This document shows, piece after piece, positions 35,020 through 44,083 of a stretch of DNA of 64,000 nt; the first letter of the stretch is position 1; each line of letters starts with the position of its first letter. The notes under the pieces were generated by a model. That model did no database searches and was not told the DNA's origin. It saw only the letters and a program-made list of their open reading frames with translations. Position numbers and translations under genes: made by a program. Origin of the DNA: Verrucomicrobiota bacterium (GTDB lineage Bacteria; Verrucomicrobiota; Verrucomicrobiia; Limisphaerales; UBA1319); the NCBI GenBank assembly GCA_022711435.1, contig JAKLFB010000012.1, forward strand, positions 80,234 to 144,233. Direction: 5' to 3'.

Positions 35020-38000
35020 ATGACAGACGTGCCTGGAGATTACGCGAAAATCGTCCGAGCCAAACGGCAGGCTCGGGGATGGACACAGGCGGAACTTGCG
35101 GAGCGACTCGGGCTGACGAACGTCACGATTTCACGGTGGGAGAAGGGCAAGGTCCAGCCTCTGCCAACTTTTTGGGCGAAGTTCCTGGAGGTCACGGGCG
35201 GTGGGCCGGCTGCGACCGGGGGGGCACGGAAGGCGGCGGTGCCCGAGGCGGTGGATTTCATGGGGGATGGGCTTGCGGTGCGGGCGATGGTGGAGGGGGA
35301 ACGGCTGGCGTTTGGCCATCTGGCCAACCCGGCGTTCGCGACTGAGATTTCCAAGATAGACCCCCTGCCGCACCAGCGGTTGGCGGTGTATGACCACATG
35401 CTGAGCCAGCCACGGCTCCGGTTCCTGCTGGCCGACGATGCCGGGGCCGGCAAGACGATCATGACCGGGCTGTATGTCCGGGAAATGCTGGCCCGGCGAC
35501 TGATCCGGCGCATCCTTGTGGTACCGCCCGCCGGGCTATTGGGGAATTGGCAGAACGAAATGCGGGAGTTGTTCGGCCTGGAGTTCGCCGTGGTGACCGG
35601 GGCGGACATGTCGTCCCAGACCACCAATCCTTTTTCGACCGGACCGAATGCCGACCGGGTGATCTGCTCGGTGGACACGCTGGACCGGGAAAAGGCGTTC
35701 TCACGATTGAGCGAAGAGGGCGTGCTGCCCTATGACCTGGTGGTGTTTGATGAGGCGCACAAGCTGTCGGCGCGGCAGGACGCCGATCTGACAATTCGGC
35801 GGTCGACCCGGTATGAACTGGCGGAGGCCCTGGCGGGAGTGGCAAACCGGAAGGCCGAATGGAACCTGGGATGGAGCGCCAGGCACCTGCTGCTTTTGAC
35901 CGCGACGCCCCACATGGGGAAGGACTACCCGTTTTTCGCCCTGTGGAAACTGCTCGATCCGCAGACGTTCAGCACCCTGGATGCCTTCCAGGCGATGCCG
36001 CGCGAAAGGCGAGGGCGGTTCTTCATCCGGCGCACGAAAGAAGAGATGGTGACGTTTGAGGGGAAGCCGCTTTACCCGAAACGGAACACGGACACATTTT
36101 CCTACGATCTGACCCAGGGGCCGGTGAGTGAACAGGCGCTCTATGACAAGACGACGGAGTACCTGCGATTCATCTACAACCGGGCGAAGATGCTGAACAA
36201 GACGGCGGCGCAACTGGCATTGGGGGTGTTCCAGCGCCGCATGGCCAGCTCGACGTTTGCGCTGCTGCGGTCCCTGGAACGGCGGCTGGAACGGCTGGAC
36301 GGCGTAATTGCGGATGTGCTGGCCGGGCGGATTGACCTGGTGAAGCTGGCCCGGCAGGCGGACCGGCTGCGCGACGAGGATGACCCTTTTGACGCGCACA
36401 CCGCCGATGAAGAAGCCGGGGGTGAGGGCGAGGAAGAGAACGAGCGGTCGGAGGCAGAAATCCTGGGCAGTTTCGTGACGACCACGATTGCGGATTTGGA
36501 GATTGAGAAGGATTACGTGGCGAAGCTGCTGACACTCGCGCGCAAGGTGCAGGACCTGGGGCACGAATCCAAGTTTGAAAAGCTGAAAGGGATCATCGAG
36601 GACAAGCGGTTCCGCAATGAGAAGCTGCTGGTGTTCACGGAGCACCGTGACACGCTCACCTACCTCAAGAGCCGGCTGGATGGGCTGGGGTTCACGGGGC
36701 AGGTGGCGAACATCCACGGCGGCATGAACTACCTGGAACGGGGTGAACAGGTGGCGTTCTTCAAGCGGCCGATCCAAGACGGTGGCGCGCGGATCATGGT
36801 CTGCACCGATGCGGCTGGGGAAGGCATCAACCTGCAATTCTGCTGGGTGATGGCGAATTATGACATCCCGTGGAATCCGGCGCGGCTGGAACAGCGGATG
36901 GGCCGCATTCATCGGTATGGTCAGCCGGCACCGGAGGTGTTCATCCTGAACCTGATTGCCGGGAAGACCCGCGAGGGCAAGGTGGTAAAGGTACTGCTGG
37001 ACAAGCTGGAAGCGATTCGGAAGGAACTGAAGTCCGAAAAGGTCTTTGATGTGATCGGGCGCATCTTCGAGGGGAAGAGCATCACCGACTACATGCGGCG
37101 GTCGTTGGAGGGGGAGGACCTGGACCAACTGACGCTCGACCTGGGCGGGCAACTGACGAAAGAACAGGTGGCGGCGATCGCAGAGCGGGAGCAGCGGATT
37201 TACGGCGACGGCGGCGACGTCGCCATTCGGCTGCCGGCCCTGAAGGAGAAGATGGCGGCAGAGGTGTATTCGCAGCTGCTGCCTGGGTATGTCCGCCAGT
37301 TTGTCCAGGACGCCGGACCGATGATGCACCTCCGGCTGACGGCGCTGGACGAAAAGCGGTTTCGACTGGTGGCGACGCGGCCACGGGCGCTAGACCCACT
37401 GCTGCCAATGCTGGAAGCAAAGGGCCGCGACCACCTGGAAATCACGTTTTCGCGGCCGGCTCGCGGCGAGAATGGAGCGGTGTGGGTGCATCCGGGCGAG
37501 CCGGTATTCGAGCAGCTTCGGTTCCAGGTGGATACGGCGGCGACACCGCACGCGCGGCGAGGCGCGGTGGTGGTGGATCCGTCGTCGTCCTGTTCTTACC
37601 TGCTACACCTGGCCGCCGTGACGATTGTGCGGCGGGCTGACCCATCCTTGAAGACGTTGGCAACGGATGAAGTGCTGGAACAGTCGCTCATCGCGCTGCG
37701 GCAGCACGAGGATGGAACGATGACGGTGCGGCCGATCGAAGAATTCCTGTTGCTCGAACCTCGCACGGGCGGGCTGCCATTGGACGCGCAACGGCTGGCG
37801 GTGTCGGCACAGGGGCGCATCGAGGAAGCGCGGGCATTCATGGTGGCGACGGTGGGAAAGGAGTTTGCGCAAAAGCACCGGGACCGGTTGAACGCGGACC
37901 TGGCTGGGCGGATTGAGTTTCTGCGACAGGGATTCTTCTACGAACAAAAGGAGCTCGTCGAGGCGCGCACGGTATGGAGCAAACGACGGCGCGAGGGGCA

Positions 38001-38586
38001 TCCTTCGGCGGAACGGGAGATCGAGCGCATCCGGGACCTGCAACGGGCCTGGGAGAGGCGAGCGCAGGACGCAGAGCAGACGGTGCTGCGCGAGCCGGCG
38101 CTGATTGGGGTGGGGCCAGTGGAGTTCCTGGCCCACCTGCTAGCGCGGCCCGCGGCCAGCGACGAAGAGAGCATGCGGTACGATGCGGAGGTGGAGCGCG
38201 TGGCGATGGAGTTGGTGATGGCGCACGAGCGGGCTTTGGGGGCGCGAGTGCAGGATGTCCACTCGCCCGAACTGGCATTGCAGGCCGGACTGAACACGGC
38301 CTGGCCGGGATTCGACGTGTTGAGCCATCGCCCGGATGGCAAGCGCCGGTGCATTGAGATCAAGGGCCGGGCGCGGTTGGGGAATGTGCATATCAGCACC
38401 AACGAATGGGCGGCGGCAGCGAACCGGCGGGGGGAATACTGGCTCTACGCCGTATTTGAATGCGCCACCCCAGCACCGCAACTGGTGGCGGTGCAAGACC
38501 CGTTCGCTAAGCTGGTCGAAAAGGCCGCTGGATTTGAACTGGAAGCGGCGGACATCCTGGCCGCCGGAGAACAGGTGATCATCTAA
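35020..38586 (+). CDS. SNF2-type helicase with N-terminal XRE HTH and C-terminal DUF3883-like domain (Hma helicase-like)
   Basis: 1188 aa. Residues about 8-60 are an XRE helix-turn-helix (TQAELAERLGLTNVTISRWE). The SF2 helicase follows: Walker A ADDAGAGKTIMTGLY near 138, DEAH in VVFDEAHKLSA near 242, and the C-lobe with VCTDAAGEGINLQFC and QRMGRIHRYGQ near 600-635. A glutamate-rich insert lies near 455-480. The last part (GFDVLSHRPDGKRRCIEIKG, near 1095-1115) resembles DUF3883, a nuclease-like module often found on defence helicases. It starts the operon leading to the DUF1156 methylase and DUF499 ATPase. ATG 35020 has no Shine-Dalgarno. Direct HTH fusion on such a helicase is unusual. Confidence 0.85.
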   Translation: MTDVPGDYAKIVRAKRQARGWTQAELAERLGLTNVTISRWEKGKVQPLPTFWAKFLEVTGGGPAATGGARKAAVPEAVDFMGDGLAVRAMVEGERLAFGHLANPAFATEISKIDPLPHQRLAVYDHMLSQPRLRFLLADDAGAGKTIMTGLYVREMLARRLIRRILVVPPAGLLGNWQNEMRELFGLEFAVVTGADMSSQTTNPFSTGPNADRVICSVDTLDREKAFSRLSEEGVLPYDLVVFDEAHKLSARQDADLTIRRSTRYELAEALAGVANRKAEWNLGWSARHLLLLTATPHMGKDYPFFALWKLLDPQTFSTLDAFQAMPRERRGRFFIRRTKEEMVTFEGKPLYPKRNTDTFSYDLTQGPVSEQALYDKTTEYLRFIYNRAKMLNKTAAQLALGVFQRRMASSTFALLRSLERRLERLDGVIADVLAGRIDLVKLARQADRLRDEDDPFDAHTADEEAGGEGEEENERSEAEILGSFVTTTIADLEIEKDYVAKLLTLARKVQDLGHESKFEKLKGIIEDKRFRNEKLLVFTEHRDTLTYLKSRLDGLGFTGQVANIHGGMNYLERGEQVAFFKRPIQDGGARIMVCTDAAGEGINLQFCWVMANYDIPWNPARLEQRMGRIHRYGQPAPEVFILNLIAGKTREGKVVKVLLDKLEAIRKELKSEKVFDVIGRIFEGKSITDYMRRSLEGEDLDQLTLDLGGQLTKEQVAAIAEREQRIYGDGGDVAIRLPALKEKMAAEVYSQLLPGYVRQFVQDAGPMMHLRLTALDEKRFRLVATRPRALDPLLPMLEAKGRDHLEITFSRPARGENGAVWVHPGEPVFEQLRFQVDTAATPHARRGAVVVDPSSSCSYLLHLAAVTIVRRADPSLKTLATDEVLEQSLIALRQHEDGTMTVRPIEEFLLLEPRTGGLPLDAQRLAVSAQGRIEEARAFMVATVGKEFAQKHRDRLNADLAGRIEFLRQGFFYEQKELVEARTVWSKRRREGHPSAEREIERIRDLQRAWERRAQDAEQTVLREPALIGVGPVEFLAHLLARPAASDEESMRYDAEVERVAMELVMAHERALGARVQDVHSPELALQAGLNTAWPGFDVLSHRPDGKRRCIEIKGRARLGNVHISTNEWAAAANRRGEYWLYAVFECATPAPQLVAVQDPFAKLVEKAAGFELEAADILAAGEQVII

Positions 38587-38656
38587 GATTTGTGATTGAA
38601 GATTTCAGATTGGCCCGCGAAACACGCCGACCACGCAAAAAAGGCGCCTCAAACCG

Positions 38657-38809
38657 ATGAAACACCCTATTTTTCAGGCGTTTTTCGGTGTTGACGAGCC
38701 GGCAGCCCGCCGTTACGTTATTTCCATCATCTCCCCGGTCGCTTCGGTGGCCGGGCGCGAAGCCGGCTCTTCGGAGTCGGCTTCAGCATTTTTGGGGAGG
38801 GCCCCGTGA
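38657..38809 (+). other. Possible 50-codon leader ORF before the NYN gene
   Basis: ATG at 38657 begins MKHPIFQAFFGVDEPAARRY and the frame ends at a TGA (38807-38809) overlapping the GTG start of the NYN gene (GTGA). The coding sequence runs through the UUCG hairpin. No family is recognised and no Shine-Dalgarno is obvious, so it may be fortuitous; a leader-peptide role is possible. Confidence 0.3.
38759..38793 (+). terminator. Intrinsic terminator or attenuator hairpin in front of the NYN gene
   Basis: An 11-bp stem GAAGCCGGCTC/GAGTCGGCTTC (one G-T pair) closes a TTCG tetraloop at 38759-38784. Four bases later comes TTTTT (38789-38793). This is a strong intrinsic-terminator shape, only 12 bases before the GTG start, with GGGGAGG between as ribosome-binding site. 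It would separate the helicase transcript from the downstream genes or act as a switch. Confidence 0.65.
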
Positions 38810-39429
38810 ATACCTTCGTTTACGTGGACGGCTTCAATCTCTACTTCGGCTGCGTCAAGGGGACAGCGAACAAGTGGCTGAACATCCGCAAGCTTTGCGA
38901 AACCCTGCTTCCCGCCAACCAGATCGAGTGCATCAAGTACTTCACGGCGAAAGTCGGTGCCCGGCCATCGAACCCGACGGCCCCTGTCAATCAGGAGGCT
39001 TTTCTGCGCGCGCTACGGACGCTGCCGAAGTTTGAAATCCACTTCGGTCATTTTCTTACGCACACGGTGCGAATGCCGCTGGCGCATCCGGTGCCGGGTC
39101 TTCCAAATTATGTCGAGGTGATCAAGACCGAGGAAAAAGGTTCAGACGTGAATCTGGCAACCCAGCTTTTGAATGACGCGCACTTGGGACGCTTCGAAGT
39201 CGCCGTCGTGGTCAGCGGGGATTCGGATTTGCTCGGGCCTGTGAAGATCGTGATGAACGAACTGGGGAAGCGCGTCGGCGTCTTGAATCCTCAGCAACGC
39301 ACTTGTCGCATGCTGGCGAATCAAGCCACGTTTTACCGGCACATCCGGCAGGGCGTTCTGGCGGTGTGCCAGTTTCCGTCACCGATGAGCGACGCCACCG
39401 GCACTTTCCACAAACCGCCCACGTGGTGA
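38806..39429 (+). CDS. NYN-domain (PIN-like) putative ribonuclease
   Basis: 207 aa. The NYN signature acidic residues occur in FVYVDGFNLYFG (near residue 8), KTEEKGSDVNLATQLLND (near 110) and VVVSGDSDLLGPV (near 130), a full set for a metal-dependent PIN-like RNase. The GTG start at 38806 is supported by GGGGAGG nine bases upstream. It ends two bases before the next gene. NYN proteins cut RNA or act in nucleic-acid sensing. Its place inside a helicase-methylase-ATPase operon suggests an effector or accessory nuclease; that link is inference. Confidence 0.85.
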   Translation: MNTFVYVDGFNLYFGCVKGTANKWLNIRKLCETLLPANQIECIKYFTAKVGARPSNPTAPVNQEAFLRALRTLPKFEIHFGHFLTHTVRMPLAHPVPGLPNYVEVIKTEEKGSDVNLATQLLNDAHLGRFEVAVVVSGDSDLLGPVKIVMNELGKRVGVLNPQQRTCRMLANQATFYRHIRQGVLAVCQFPSPMSDATGTFHKPPTW

Positions 39430-39431
39430 CT

Positions 39432-40391
39432 ATGAATTCAGGATTTATGGCTCTCAATCCTTTTGAACAACTAAAGAACGTTTGCGTCGAGCCTCGGCAG
39501 GCATTTGAGGAGATTTGCACCGACATTCTGCGACGCGTGGTTCCCGGCAGCCGCAGGATTCGCGTCCATGGGGGCGACGAAGGTGTTGACAGCTTTCTTG
39601 GGGAGTGGGGGCCTAGTGGCGGGATTGAGGTTTACCAAACAAAGTTCTTCCCGGACCAATGGAGTACGAGCCAGCAGCAGCAGATTGTGAAGTCTTTTGA
39701 GCGCGCTCGTGATTCAAAAATGTACCATTTGACTAAATGGTTTCTCTGCGTGCCTGCTCGCTTGACTAAGAATGACTTGAGATGGTTCGACGTGTGGCGA
39801 GAGAAGCAGGCCGTTGCGATCGAATTGCTGGATGGCGATGACCTGACGGAAAGACTTAGTCGCAGTGAGTGCCGAGAAGTCAGACTACGTCTTATCGAGT
39901 GGGGGGTACAAGGCTTGCCACGGCAGGATAGAGTTGTCTTTGGGCCAGGAATCCAACTCCGCTGCATTTCAAATCCGCGAGACGGAATTTGTTGCGTCTG
40001 CACGGTTTTTGTGAAGAACGGTGGGAATCTGTCGGCTCGGAATATGCGGGTGGTAATTCGCCACTCGGAGACTAATTGCGTTTGTTTCGCCGCAGACCAG
40101 TCCTTGTGGGCGCCTGGAAGCGATGGCGTTCTTAACCCGCGCACGCTTGAGGCTAAGAAACCGCTTCATCCAGGCGAGGAGGTCTTGGCTCTTCGGATCC
40201 CACTTCAGCGCATTCCGACCACGCGATTCTTTGTCGAGGTGAAGATCTCGGCAGACGATTGTCCGGTTGAGGAATACCGGGCGAACATCATCCCTGAGCA
40301 ATGGGAAGAACAAGCGGTCATCCAACTCGTGCCACGGGGCAAAGAAGCAAAGGATACTGCCGGTTCCGATGGGTCGGTGAAGACCAGTTAA
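39432..40391 (+). CDS. Unclassified protein with a PD-(D/E)xK-like N-terminal region
   Basis: 319 aa. The N-terminal 100 residues have the layout of Mrr-like nucleases: FEEICTDILRRVVP (helix with Glu), then GGDEGVDSFLGEW (Asp near residue 51) and GIEVYQTKFFPDQW (E-x-x-Q-x-K near 65). Helices rich in basic residues follow. The C-terminal half (residues about 170-300) is beta-rich (CVCTVFVKNGGNLSARNMRV) and may be Ig-like. No close family is recalled. ATG 39432 lies two bases after the NYN stop; a second ATG at 39447 (MALNPFEQ) is possible. It ends one base before the methylase start, so it is firmly in the operon. Confidence 0.65.
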   Translation: MNSGFMALNPFEQLKNVCVEPRQAFEEICTDILRRVVPGSRRIRVHGGDEGVDSFLGEWGPSGGIEVYQTKFFPDQWSTSQQQQIVKSFERARDSKMYHLTKWFLCVPARLTKNDLRWFDVWREKQAVAIELLDGDDLTERLSRSECREVRLRLIEWGVQGLPRQDRVVFGPGIQLRCISNPRDGICCVCTVFVKNGGNLSARNMRVVIRHSETNCVCFAADQSLWAPGSDGVLNPRTLEAKKPLHPGEEVLALRIPLQRIPTTRFFVEVKISADDCPVEEYRANIIPEQWEEQAVIQLVPRGKEAKDTAGSDGSVKTS

Positions 40392-40392
40392 T

Positions 40393-43300
40393 ATGAACGA
40401 CTACTCACGATTGATTGAACATGCCTTCCCGCTGCGGCAGGCGTCCATTGATTCGGTCCACGAGAAGAATGTGCGGCACGGGCATATCTCCACGCTGCAT
40501 ATCTGGCCGGCACGGCGACCACTAGCTGCGGCACGCGCGGCGCTGCTGGCCACACTGCTTCCTGACCCTGGCACCCCGGAAGCGCGCAAGGAACTGTGCG
40601 AAAAGATTGGCGGGCGGTTGCAGGACAGCAAGCCGGATAAAGAGGGACGGGTGAAGGAAGAGACGGTGGGCGGGATTCTGCGATGGAAACGCGAAACTGA
40701 CAACAAAGAACTGTTGGACTGGTTTCGGGCGGAAATACTTAAGGCGAACGGCGGACGAGCGCCGAAGGTCTTGGACCCGTTTGCCGGTGGCGGGGCGATT
40801 CCGCTGGAAGCGATGCGCCTGGGCTGCGACGTGACGGCGGCTGACTTGAATCCGGTGGCGTGGTTCATCCTGAAATGCACGCTGGAATATCCGCAGAAGC
40901 TCGCAGGCCAGAAGCGGTCGTTGCCGCAGTTCATTTTGCGGGATCGCGAGTTTATGGAGGAGTTTTTCACGAAGGTTCACAGGCTGAAGGGAGGCAGGTT
41001 GCGGAAGGCGATGGAGGCGCTGGGACACCGCCAAGAAGGAGTCATCGTCCAGGAAGAATTGAACTGGGACGAAGCCGCGAATCACGCAGAGGGGGAAAAG
41101 CCAGCGAAATACGCGAAAGAGGAAACAGAGTCTCAAACACTTTCGCGTCCTTTCGCGTGTTTAGCGGGCATTTCCTTGGAAGCGGACCTTGCGTGGCACG
41201 TGCGGGCGTGGGGGCGGAAGGTGCTGGCGGAAGCGCGCAAGGAACTCACGCACCTTTATCCCACCTACGCGGAGTGGCAACCCTTGATGCCAGGCAAGGC
41301 CTTTGATCCGCAGCCGATGCGCCTGCTTGACCCAAATGAAAACGGCGTCGCAAGCGCGGACAAACTCAACGCAGAATTGGGAGAGGCGTATTTGCAGGAC
41401 AAATTCAATCCGCGCTGGCTGGCCAAGCCGACGGTAGCCTACCTTTGGGCCCGCACTGTGACATGCAAGAACTGCCGTGCCACAATTCCGCTGCTTAAAA
41501 CGCGCTGGCTTTGCCGGAAGGACAACAAGCGCATCAGGCTTCTGGCGAAGCCAAATCCAGAGCGCACAGGCGTGATATTTTCAATCGAACATGACGTGCC
41601 CGAGCGTGGGGGTAACGCAGCGCAGAAGCGCGAGCACGATAAAAAGCTCGGTGCAGCGACGATGTCGCGAGCGGGCGCACAGTGCCCGTGCTGCCTGGCA
41701 ATCATGGAAACCGAGGACATCCGATACGAGGGCCGCAACGGGCGGCTGACACAGACCATAACCGTGGTCGTAGTGGACGGTCTTGACAGCAAAGAATATC
41801 GGCTCCCAACCGATCATGAGCGGCGCATGGCGGAAGTGGAGGATGACACGATGCGGAAGGTCTTCGAAAAAGTGCCATTCGGTGTGCCGGAGGAGCCGAC
41901 GCCAAAATGCGGGCCGGGTGCCTCACGTGCGTTCTCCGTGGACCAATACGGCTTTGACCAATGGCGGAAGCTGTTTACGGATCGACAGTTGCTGGCGCTG
42001 GGGACATTTCGGAACTCCGCCGCCAAGGTCGGGCTGGATTCATGGATTGAACCGACAAGGGCCTACATGGCCCTCGCTGTAGACCGGCTTGCCGAAGCAT
42101 CAAGTACTCTCGCGTCTTGGCGTATGACGGTTGAAGCCCATCGTGGCACATTTTCCCGCTTCGCTCTGCCGATTGTGTGGGACTTCACCGAAGTAAACCC
42201 GTTGTCTCAAACCTGTGGAAACTTTCTGGGAGCAGTTGAGTGGATTGCGGAGTACTTGGAGCATGCGCTAGGCATCTGCGCCGCTGCCGGTGAAACCAGA
42301 GTTCTTCAGAAATCGGCACTTATCCCTGGCAACGAACTGTTCGACGTAGTAATCACTGATCCTCCTTACTACGATGCAATTCCTTACTCAGATTTAATGG
42401 ATTTCTTTTACGTTTGGCTTCGGCGCACGCTGTACGGATTAAGTCCGGGGTTCGATGCGGTGTTCGCCGAACCGCTGGCGCCGAAGTGGAACCACGAAAG
42501 GAACGATGGCGAGCTGATTGATGATGCTGCTAGGCACAACGGTGATAAGGATGCATCTAAACGAGCCTACGAGGATGGGATGGCCCGCGCCTTTCAGGCC
42601 TGCCATGCCACTTTGGCAGGACATGGGAGGTTGGTGATCGTTTTCGCGCACAAACATCCTGATGCTTGGGAAACTCTGGTATCGGCGATCATTCGTGCTG
42701 GTTTCGTTGTGGATGGCTCTTGGCCTATTGCAACCGAGCGGACTGGGAGGACTCGGTCGCTCGCATCGGCCGCCCTCGCCTCCTCCGTCTGGCTTGTCTG
42801 TCGCAAGCGTGACCCGATGGCGAAGGTAGGCTGGGACAACCGGGTGATGGCTGAGATGCGCGAGAATATCGCGGCACAGTTACGGGAGTTTTGGGACTCG
42901 GGGATCCGAGGGCCAGATTTCGTGTGGGCCGCCACCGGCCCGGCGATGGAAGCGTATAGCAAGTATCCGGCGGTCAAGAAGGCAAACAGCCCATCGAATG
43001 AGTTCCTATCGGTTAAAGAATTCCTGGACGCGGTGCGGCGCATCGTCATTGAGTTTGTGGTGGGCCGAGTGCTGCATATCGAGGCGGGGACAGATCGCCT
43101 GGACCCGGTGACCGCCTATTATCTGCTGCACCGAAACGATTTCGGATTTCAGAAGGCGCCAGCCGGGGCGTGCATCTTGTATGCGGTGAGCTGCGGGGTC
43201 TCCGACCGCGACCTGGAGCCAACATGGAATTTGATCACAGTGAAGGGGAGCAAGGAATCTGTGATTTCAGATTTGAGAGTGGAGAATGAAGGCGAACGGG

Positions 43301-43674
43301 ATGAAGAAGCCGAGGGAGGTGGAGCAGAGGACGAGGCAAGCGGCGGCGAGTTCATCCTGCGAACGTGGAAGGAGCGGAAGGAAAAACGGATGGGCTACGA
43401 GGCGCCAGGCGGGCGCGAGGTGCCGGTGATTGATCGGGTTCACCGACTGATGCACTTGTGGAAGGACGGGGATGTGCGGAAGGTGAACGATTACCTGGAC
43501 GACTACGCGCTTCGGCGGAACGACCTGTTTGTGAGGGTGATTCAATCGTTGATCGAGCTTTCCGAGCGCGGGAGCGAGGAGCGGGTGCTTCTGGAGAGCC
43601 TGAGCAGTCACTTGGGCGCGAAAGCGGCCAAGAGGGATGCAACCATGCCGCTGGGGTTGGAGAATTTAGATTGA
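40393..43674 (+). CDS. DUF1156 adenine-specific DNA methylase (Hma methylase-like)
   Basis: 1093 aa. The family start RLIEHAFPLRQASIDSVHEK fits DUF1156. The SAM-binding motif is VLDPFAGGGAIPLEAMRLG near residue 127 and the catalytic motif IV is VVITDPPYYDAIPYSD near 653. Two zinc-ribbon-like cysteine pairs lie between them (CKNCRAT near 358 and CPCCLAIME near 432). A Glu/Gly-rich low-complexity linker (EGERDEEAEGGGAEDEASGG) lies near 970-990, preceded by AT-rich DNA that looks inserted in frame. It is the methylase of a helicase-methylase-ATPase set; it may mark host DNA or be the targeting component. Translation follows the previous stop by one base. Confidence 0.87.
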   Translation: MNDYSRLIEHAFPLRQASIDSVHEKNVRHGHISTLHIWPARRPLAAARAALLATLLPDPGTPEARKELCEKIGGRLQDSKPDKEGRVKEETVGGILRWKRETDNKELLDWFRAEILKANGGRAPKVLDPFAGGGAIPLEAMRLGCDVTAADLNPVAWFILKCTLEYPQKLAGQKRSLPQFILRDREFMEEFFTKVHRLKGGRLRKAMEALGHRQEGVIVQEELNWDEAANHAEGEKPAKYAKEETESQTLSRPFACLAGISLEADLAWHVRAWGRKVLAEARKELTHLYPTYAEWQPLMPGKAFDPQPMRLLDPNENGVASADKLNAELGEAYLQDKFNPRWLAKPTVAYLWARTVTCKNCRATIPLLKTRWLCRKDNKRIRLLAKPNPERTGVIFSIEHDVPERGGNAAQKREHDKKLGAATMSRAGAQCPCCLAIMETEDIRYEGRNGRLTQTITVVVVDGLDSKEYRLPTDHERRMAEVEDDTMRKVFEKVPFGVPEEPTPKCGPGASRAFSVDQYGFDQWRKLFTDRQLLALGTFRNSAAKVGLDSWIEPTRAYMALAVDRLAEASSTLASWRMTVEAHRGTFSRFALPIVWDFTEVNPLSQTCGNFLGAVEWIAEYLEHALGICAAAGETRVLQKSALIPGNELFDVVITDPPYYDAIPYSDLMDFFYVWLRRTLYGLSPGFDAVFAEPLAPKWNHERNDGELIDDAARHNGDKDASKRAYEDGMARAFQACHATLAGHGRLVIVFAHKHPDAWETLVSAIIRAGFVVDGSWPIATERTGRTRSLASAALASSVWLVCRKRDPMAKVGWDNRVMAEMRENIAAQLREFWDSGIRGPDFVWAATGPAMEAYSKYPAVKKANSPSNEFLSVKEFLDAVRRIVIEFVVGRVLHIEAGTDRLDPVTAYYLLHRNDFGFQKAPAGACILYAVSCGVSDRDLEPTWNLITVKGSKESVISDLRVENEGERDEEAEGGGAEDEASGGEFILRTWKERKEKRMGYEAPGGREVPVIDRVHRLMHLWKDGDVRKVNDYLDDYALRRNDLFVRVIQSLIELSERGSEERVLLESLSSHLGAKAAKRDATMPLGLENLD

Positions 43675-43728
43675 AGAATTTAGATTTTAGATTTCCCGCC
43701 CAAAGCAAAATCCGAATCCAAGCGACTT

Positions 43729-44082
43729 ATGAACGAACAGGAAATGAAGGCGCGGACAAAGAAGTTTGCGCTGCGGACCATTGAGCTCGTGCTGGCGCTG
43801 CCGCAGAGCGAGCCGGGCCGCGTTATCGGCCACCAGTTGATGAAGTCAGGAACATCGGTGGGGGCCAACTACCGGTCCGCATGCCGGGGAAAGTCAAAGC
43901 CCGACTTCATCGCCAAACTTGCCATCGCCCTGGAGGAGGCCGACGAATGCGGATACTGGTTGGAACTGCTGACTGAGAGCGGTCTGATGAAGGAGACGTT
44001 GATCCAGCCGCTCTGGAAAGAGGCGGACGAACTTTGTGCGATCTTCTCCAGTTCCCTGACCACCGCAAAACCTAAAATCTAA
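43729..44082 (+). CDS. Four-helix-bundle protein (23S rRNA intervening-sequence family)
   Basis: 117 aa. Typical signature: FALRTIELVLALPQSEPGRV, QLMKSGTSVGANYRSACRG and FIAKLAIALEEADECGYWLE. These proteins form pentamers and are often encoded in rRNA intervening sequences, elsewhere as stand-alone genes. Here the gene sits between the methylase (54 bp upstream, through AT-rich sequence) and the DUF499 ATPase (one base downstream), in the same direction, so it is part of the defence operon. Its function there is unknown; a structural or assembly role is possible. Confidence 0.85.
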   Translation: MNEQEMKARTKKFALRTIELVLALPQSEPGRVIGHQLMKSGTSVGANYRSACRGKSKPDFIAKLAIALEEADECGYWLELLTESGLMKETLIQPLWKEADELCAIFSSSLTTAKPKI

Positions 44083-44083
44083 A

